Part shown: in pieces, positions 61,101 to 64,000 of the stretch
How positions within the stretch are numbered: the first letter of the stretch is position 1
Layout: each line of letters starts with the position of its first letter
DNA from: Liolophura sinensis
Taxonomy: Eukaryota; Mollusca; Polyplacophora; Chitonida; Chitonidae
Direction of reading: 5' to 3'
DNA length: 64,000 nt
Assembly (NCBI RefSeq): GCF_032854445.1
Contig: NC_088301.1
Span: forward strand, 19,461,808 to 19,525,807
The notes under the pieces: generated by a model
The model's database searches: none
Seen by the model: the letters and a program-made list of their open reading frames with translations, nothing else
What the model was told of the DNA's origin: nothing
Program-made: the position numbers and the translations under genes

Positions 61101-61298
61101 TATATGATCTAGATCTGAACATGCATGTTTGCACTTTCTCTTTCAGTTGACATGTGCCCACAGAGATATGATGATGGCTATTACCCATACAGAAAACCTT
61201 TAGCTATATACGTCATGGCAGGCTCAAGTCATTTGACAAGTTATCTCCCTGTTATCGGAACTCTACTCTTCACCTTGTTTTCATTCTTTTTACATTAA
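46035..61298 (+). CDS. Secreted two-module Cys-rich protein, probably GPI-anchored (DUF7042/7043/7044-like)
   Basis: Seen: 14 exons with good GT/AG sites and (except exon 1 to 2) matching phases. The product of about 631-638 residues has an N-terminal hydrophobic signal (GGLILVCLTIAS), two homologous halves (exons 2-7 and 8-13), and a C-terminal hydrophobic tail (YLPVIGTLLFTLFSFFLH) ending at the stop. Each half starts C-x2-P...G-x-W (NCQIPEYYHGDWY; ACNLPRNLTGTWF), then a Cys-rich middle, then C-x-G-x-W...F-x-C (CMGTWAG; CVGYWMED). N-glycosylation sequons occur (NGS, NLT, NET, NRS). Known: this order resembles the invertebrate extracellular domains that Pfam calls DUF7044, DUF7043 and DUF7042, recalled from memory; no function is established. 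Inferred: a cell-surface GPI-linked protein whose two modules arose by internal duplication. The transcript probably starts at a TATA box at 45989. Confidence 0.85.
46904..47180 (+). mobile_element. tRNA-headed SINE in intron 1 of the two-module gene, with target-site duplication
   Basis: Full-length copy (GGGCCTCTGTGGCTCAGTCC to CAAATAAATAAATAAAAAAG) flanked by GTTGCTAGATT at 46893-46903 and 47181-47191. Confidence 0.93.
47451..47629 (+). CDS. Two-module gene exon 2: start of module 1
   Basis: Encodes LKNCQIPEYYHGDWYSQEGG through to SSDDLESRILLK; donor AAAAGA|GTAAGT (phase 2). The strong acceptor TGCTTTTCAG at 47441-47450 keeps the Cys that aligns with ACNLP of module 2. An alternative acceptor ending at 47472 would match the phase of exon 1 but remove that Cys. 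Confidence 0.8.
47787..47925 (+). mobile_element. 5'-truncated SINE in intron 2, with target-site duplication
   Basis: Starts inside the body (CCAGCAACCTGCGGATGGTC) and runs to AATAAATAAATAAA. The 12-bp repeat CATTGAGCAGTG flanks it at 47775-47786 and 47926-47937, so the truncation happened at insertion. Confidence 0.93.
48483..48553 (+). CDS. Two-module gene exon 3
   Basis: Encodes DPNGECFYCHYVLYRTPNVL and QYRK, with acceptor TTATGTTTTCAG and donor AAGA|GTAAGT (phase 1). The CxxC followed by NVLQY is characteristic of the DUF7044-type domain as I recall it. Confidence 0.85.
48855..49262. repeat. Minisatellite in intron 3 of the two-module gene
   Basis: Irregular repeats of AACACTTAATATACACTTAA and CTTTCTT of roughly 30-35 bp, occurring at least ten times. 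Confidence 0.85.
49448..49540 (+). CDS. Two-module gene exon 4
   Basis: Encodes TTCATRSQGLAPELESLCGK and RPFTEELITQY, acceptor TTTGCTTTTACAG, donor TACA|GTAAGT (phase 1). It closes the first Cys-rich domain of module 1 and begins downstream of the intron 3 minisatellite. Confidence 0.85.
50675..50884 (+). CDS. Two-module gene exon 5
   Basis: Encodes a domain from DPVNVNCKRTFEGVYHFSYE through ICETQDSTIYACQLPGSP to FYLNYGKCRDV. Phase 1 in and out (acceptor GTTGCAG, donor CAGA|GTAGGT). It has the same phase pair as exon 11, which encodes the matching domain of module 2 (PNPVPCPIAGRYRF). Confidence 0.85.
52213..52319 (+). CDS. Two-module gene exon 6
   Basis: 107 nt, phase 1 in and phase 0 out, encoding RYQCMGTWAGENGYTYAGIA and ending RFKCL before GTAAGA. 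It has exactly the same length and phases as exon 12, its duplicate. Confidence 0.88.
52588..52742 (+). mobile_element. Internally deleted SINE in intron 6, with target-site duplication
   Basis: The head (GAGGCCTCCGTGGCTCAGTC to CACCAATGCGGT) joins directly to CCCATAATGCTGGCGGCCGT and the tail. About 115 bp, including the box-B region, are missing. CATCTGCCTAGG flanks it at 52576-52587 and 52743-52754. Confidence 0.93.
53391..53511 (+). CDS. Two-module gene exon 7: end of module 1
   Basis: Encodes LTRLDQRPADNKYRWVRSRF, SDCRS and YERLVVSP after acceptor TTTCTTTCCCCAG; donor CCTA|GTAAGT, phase 1. It matches exon 13 in position and phase. Confidence 0.85.
53815..53886 (+). mobile_element. SINE tail remnant in intron 7
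   Basis: CGGCTGTTGTCGTAGAAGTG, AAATAGTCCTGAGTTTGGC and AAATAAATAGATGAATAAAC resemble the 3' end of the common SINE with many changes. Confidence 0.45.
54216..54438 (+). CDS. Two-module gene exon 8: start of module 2
   Basis: Begins with a Pro/Thr-rich linker (PPTSTYTTPA), then CNLPRNLTGTWFTMGEADTQ, two N-glycosylation sequons (NLT, NET) and YFSCQQTYGTRYLMTAI. Acceptor CTACCTGTCCAG; donor GATG|GTGAGT (phase 2). The linker separates the two modules. Confidence 0.87.
54575..54985. repeat. 25-bp minisatellite in intron 8
   Basis: Unit CTCTGGAATGGAACATCCAG, TCTAG. GGAATGGAA copies lie 25 bp apart (for example 54851 and 54876), about 16 copies with variation. Confidence 0.92.
55159..55223 (+). 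CDS. Two-module gene exon 9
   Basis: A 65-nt exon encoding CEVDFICWDIVPRHHSIVRY and RT. Acceptor GGTTGTTTCAG, donor ACAG|GTATGG (phase 1). It lies after a 25-bp minisatellite in intron 8. The C-x6-C-W resembles the FYC pair of exon 3. Confidence 0.82.
55400..55478 (+). mobile_element. 5'-truncated, internally deleted SINE in intron 9
   Basis: CTGCCCGGTTTCCTCCCACC and AATGCTGGCTGCCAAGTG are joined to AAATAAACACCAGTCAC and a tail of AAATAAATAAATAAT. Confidence 0.7.
55782..55916 (+). CDS. Two-module gene exon 10
   Basis: Encodes GRPNRLTEDEKNNPNYREIK, FRQACDFLSFTIDRKK and WKYGVLI. Acceptor CTTTTCTTTTTCCAG, donor ATTC|GTATGT (phase 1). It completes the first domain of module 2. Confidence 0.85.
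55973..56113. repeat. 34-bp tandem repeat in intron 10, four copies
   Basis: TACTGATTTATGTATGTGTA, GTACATGTAGTAAT recurs every 34 bp (55973, 56007 and on). Confidence 0.92.
57552..57718 (+). mobile_element. 5'-truncated SINE in intron 10
   Basis: CCATACATGGGAAGGTCTGC, GCTCTGCCCAGTTTCCGCCC, GAATATTCTTGAGTACAACG and tail AAATAAATAAG. TCAAGTTC on both sides may be a short target duplication. Confidence 0.8.
58238..58483 (+). CDS. Two-module gene exon 11
   Basis: Encodes DPPNPVPCPIAGRYRFNQNA, a basic stretch with an NRS sequon, VKVDCRNVQSEFKSCSGD and AEYCETVDYKGRPIGEY. Acceptor CCTTTTCCTTTCAG, donor TATG|GTGAGT; phase 1 in and out, as exon 5. Confidence 0.88.
58714..58908 (-). mobile_element. 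SINE in intron 11, head-truncated, with target-site duplication
   Basis: Tail TTGGTGTTTTACGACGTACT through body AGGAGGAAACCGGGCAGAGC to GAACTCGGGGACTGCA. It is flanked by TTAGTTTTAAATG at 58701-58713 and 58909-58921. Confidence 0.88.
59313..59419 (+). CDS. Two-module gene exon 12
   Basis: 107 nt, phase 1 in and phase 0 out: DEPDRILTCVGYWMEDMKSY through SNFRCW before GTAAGC. It is the counterpart of exon 6, with the same length, the same phases and the C-x-G-x-W to F-x-C spacing. Confidence 0.88.
59648..59840 (+). mobile_element. 5'-truncated SINE in intron 12 with AT insertion
   Basis: GTAAGGTCTGCCAGCAACCT to CACCATAATGCTGGCCACTG. An AT-rich expansion built on AAATATTTTT separates this from the tail AATATTCTTGAGTATGGCGT. 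Confidence 0.8.
60139..60280 (+). CDS. Two-module gene exon 13: end of module 2
   Basis: Encodes VYKRISWTEIVLSRSARATC, DPRQEATSYTPDQGASL and LELSESERL. Acceptor TTGTTGCTTTCAG; donor TTGT|GTAAGT (phase 1). Confidence 0.87.
60607..60756 (+). mobile_element. 5'-truncated SINE in intron 13, with target-site duplication
   Basis: Begins CTCTACGCGGGAAGGTCTGG and ends AAAATAAATAAAATA. ATAGTAGTTTA flanks it at 60596-60606 and 60757-60767. Confidence 0.9.
61147..61298 (+). CDS. Two-module gene exon 14: GPI-like C-terminus and stop
   Basis: Encodes FDMCPQRYDDGYYPYRKPLA, IYVMAGSSHLTS, then YLPVIGTLLFTLFSFFLH and TAA. Small residues (AGSS) ahead of a spacer and a hydrophobic tail that ends at the stop, with no basic cytoplasmic residues, fit a GPI-attachment signal better than a type I anchor. 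Prediction only. Confidence 0.85.
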
Positions 61299-61503
61299 GG
61301 CATAATTGTTAAGTTTTGTCTTCGATTTGCGCAAATCATAGCCGTGCCCTGACCTCAGGAATAGATGGTTTATACAACATACTCTAGGCCAACTTGTATG
61401 CCAGAGTGTCTTGTATTCCTGAAGTTCCCGCAAATCTAACTCCAGCTGTTCCGAATCACCCACATGTTCTTCGTCATGCCATTCCATCAAATCAAAGATT
61501 TTC

Positions 61504-61509
61504 AATAAA
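61504..61509 (+). terminator. Polyadenylation signal AATAAA, proximal
   Basis: The first AATAAA after the stop at 61298, about 205 bases downstream. It is followed by T/GT-rich sequence (TGTATGTTTACTTTTT), as expected for a cleavage site. Confidence 0.55.
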
Positions 61510-63184
61510 TTGTATTAATATGAAATGTCATGTATGTTTACTTTTTACACCATAATATGGAATATTATTACTTGTGGGGAATTTGTTGAATCGGATAGAC
61601 AATTCATTGATACATATATGTACATTCCGTGGAACTGCAGCAGTTGAAATGTTACAATATGTTTTATATATGTTCCTATCTGCATTCCAGTTTCAGCTGT
61701 GGCAAAATCATATTTTAACTAGAAGCTTTTATGATAAAAGGCTCTTCTTAAAAATATTCAACTGTATATCATCGTCTGGATTTGTATTATTTGTAGATGA
61801 TTTTTTATATTCATATTGTATATAAACTGATTTTTTTTTTTAAAATTCATGTACATGAATCAATATTGTTGTAATCATAGTACTATTTCATTCATTTTAA
61901 TGGATGCAGCTGGACTTATTGCTTATTGCTTATATTACTACATATAAAGGCATATAACATTTATTCTTCTCTGTAAAATTAATATCAATGTGAACAAAAT
62001 TCAAGCAAGCATATTATAATTTGGATCTGAAATTTTCCAAGTTTTAAGCTACTGTCAATCACTTGACAATGACAGTCTGGGCGGGGCCAGGCTATTGATG
62101 GACAGTTTTGATTGTAATTAATCCACCGTATATTTACTTCTATGCAATTACTGTATTTCGAGATATCAAAGATATTGTATTTGACCTAATGTTTGGCCCG
62201 TCAAAATGCACTTCTGGATGTGCATGGAGGCCTTAAAATGATGGTTTCGATACAAAGTTTTTCGGATTTGAAATTACGCCACAAAAATCTCCTTCAATGT
62301 CACCCTTCAAGATGGATGAATCAATTAGAAGCAAGGAAAATGTGTCCCTTGAAAAGCAGTAAATATTTCCAATATGTCAACAAAAAGACATACTTTTAAG
62401 TGCGTGGAAGAAATTTTTTTTTGTATGATTGATATTTTTTCAGGTTTGGGACAGACTAAATTACTAGTCTCCATTTTTTAGGAATGACATTTCATTACAG
62501 AAACTGTATCAGTAAGAATTTCACTTATATCTTCAGATGTCTAACATCAGCAGCTATATGTACAAATATATTTAGTATGTAATGTTAATTTCATCCTTTT
62601 TTTTTTTTCAAAAACATAATTCTTGTTTCCTCTCAGAAACAAGACATTTTTCTTTCAAAAATAAGAATTTAAGAGTTAAGCCTGATTTCTACCTAAACAC
62701 AAAGAATTATTCATACCTTGTGATCCTTTTATTCACCCCCATAACCAGCTGTGTACTATTCACAGATTGGCCACAGATGCATGTGCCTAGTTAGTGCATC
62801 AAGTGAATCCTGTCATAACAAAGCTACACACATGTACATGCTAGCCTTTGGCAATATTAAGGTACTGCCTCCTGTCCTTCCGTTTGTTACAATATTGTAT
62901 CATATCGTTTGTGTCCTCTGTATCAGTTTGTAAATAAATTCATAATTTTTATAATAAACCCATGCTCTGAGCTTTGATATCTTACTCTTTCTTAACCAGA
63001 GGGGGAATTCTGGGTAACTCTGGACTACGTTCCACGCAGTTAGTTGAAAAACGTGAAAATTAATGAGAGACGAACATGCACACCATTGTCAATTCTTGTG
63101 ATAATTTGGATGTTATTATATTACCAATCACCTGCATACTAGAAATACTACATTTGTTTGTATGACCTATTTTTGAGGAAAAAA
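61510..63184. other. 3' flank of the two-module gene
   Basis: No further gene recognised. It may be an extended 3' UTR if the distal AATAAA signals are used. Confidence 0.4.
62933..62958 (+). terminator. Possible distal polyadenylation signals
   Basis: Two AATAAA hexamers (62933-62938 and 62953-62958) about 1.6 kb after the stop. A longer 3' UTR ending here is possible; they may equally be chance in AT-rich DNA. Confidence 0.25.
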
Positions 63185-63690
63185 TGAAAGGAAATGACCT
63201 CTAAAAATCGAAGTAAGCATCACGAAATAGACCACTTAAAACTATGCATAAATATACTTAAATTTTTTAGATTTTTGTAAAAAAGAGTTGAAGGTGTTCA
63301 AATATTTGACTTCTAAGGTGGGCTTTATGGACCATACTATCAGAGGTTAGGAACTCTGACGTCACAGGAGGTTTTTCCAACTCTAATCACGACACTGAAT
63401 GTTGGAATAACTCTTTTTACACATGAGTAAAATATTACTGAAATAACGTTTCCAGAAATTCCTTTCTTCTGGTGAACTTCAGTGGAAAAAGGTGATGTGA
63501 CGTCAGAGTTCGTAGATACCGTCAGTATGGCTTATAAAGCCCACCATAGTTTTCAAATATTTGAATGCCTTGAAACACTCAAAAAAATCTGAAAATAATA
63601 AATGAAAGTAGTTTTACGGATAGTTTTCATTTGTCTTTATGATGAACCTTTATACATTTTTTAGTTTTCTTTTACTTTAAAGACCATTTT
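63185..63690. mobile_element. CRE-bearing foldback MITE, copy B (intact)
   Basis: Core arms are 63288-63365 (TTGAAGGTGTTCAAATATTT, GGTGGGCTTTATGGACCATA, TCTGACGTCAC) and 63497-63575 (GTGACGTCAGAGTTCG, TATGGCTTATAAAGCCCACC, AAATATTTGAATGCCTTGAA). Weaker symmetry extends outward through AAAACTATGCATAAA. Each arm holds a perfect TGACGTCA. No coding capacity. Confidence 0.8.
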
Positions 63691-63805
63691 CCACAAAACG
63701 TGTTCTTTTGTTTCAAAGACCAATTTCCACAAAACGTGTCGATCGCGGTCATAACTATAAATTACCAAGTATTAAAATTTTTTAATAACAACTGTAATGT
63801 GCATT

Positions 63806-64000
63806 TGAGGCCTTCCTTGGGTCAGTTGGTTAGCGCGCTAGCGTAGCGTAATGACCAAGGAGTCTCTCACCAGTGTGGTCGCTGTGAGTTCAAGTCAAGC
63901 TCATGCTGGCTTCCTCTCCGGCCGTACGTGGGAAGGTCTGTCCGGGTTCCTCCCGGAAACTCAAGAATATATATATAAGTGAAATATTCTTGAGTACCGC
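63806..64000 (+). mobile_element. tRNA-headed SINE running off the window
   Basis: The head GGCCTTCCTTGGGTCAGTTG and body (GTCGCTGTGAGTTCAAGTCA, CCGGCCGTACGTGGGAAGGT) lead to a shortened middle and the tail start AGTGAAATATTCTTGAGTAC at the window edge. Confidence 0.85.

Overview
The window is animal nuclear DNA: AT-rich and intron-rich, with more mobile elements and tandem repeats than coding sequence. The commonest element is a tRNA-headed SINE (head with TGGCTCAGTTGGTTAG and GAGTTCAAGTCC; tail ending CACCAATCAAATAAATAAA), seen in about 25 full, truncated or decayed copies. Elements of this kind are abundant in molluscs and other lophotrochozoans, so a marine lophotrochozoan, most likely a mollusc, is my best guess. 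The species cannot be fixed from the sequence. There are no bacterial operons, no CRISPR array and no stand-alone tRNA or rRNA gene that I can support.

Three genes are well supported. (1) A rolling-stone (rost)-like multi-pass membrane protein lies on the minus strand at 12481-14381. It has two coding exons and 319 codons before the stop, and is complete. (2) A minus-strand SET-domain lysine methyltransferase related to KMT5A-like proteins has four confident exons between 32301 and 28758; its 5' and 3' ends are unresolved. Further upstream on the same strand are a candidate exon (37974-38152) and a broken CxxC-containing reading frame (35119-35468). (3) A plus-strand gene at 46035-61298 has 14 exons and encodes a secreted, cysteine-rich protein of about 630-640 residues. 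It has a signal peptide, two tandem copies of a three-part extracellular module and a GPI-anchor-like C-terminus. Splice phases repeat between the two halves, which indicates an internal gene duplication.

Layout: 1-12.4 kb is repeat-rich with no recognised gene (SINEs, a TA/GA microsatellite and a 39-bp minisatellite). 12.4-14.4 kb is the rost gene, with a CACTAC-ended MITE just upstream. 14.8-21 kb is SINE and foldback debris. 21.2-24.7 kb is a 65-bp satellite of roughly 54 units, followed by a related 95-bp repeat (25.7-27 kb). 27.3-38.2 kb is the SET-gene neighbourhood. 39.7-41.1 kb is a CRE-bearing foldback MITE split by a 5'-truncated LINE with an RNase H domain. 43.4-45.5 kb is a 2.1-kb element with hAT-like ends and another MITE nested inside. 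46-61.3 kb is the two-module gene, whose introns hold SINEs and minisatellites. 61.3-64 kb is its 3' flank, with a second copy of the CRE-bearing foldback element and a SINE that runs off the window.

The three genes show no functional link to one another; they are ordinary neighbours in a eukaryotic chromosome.
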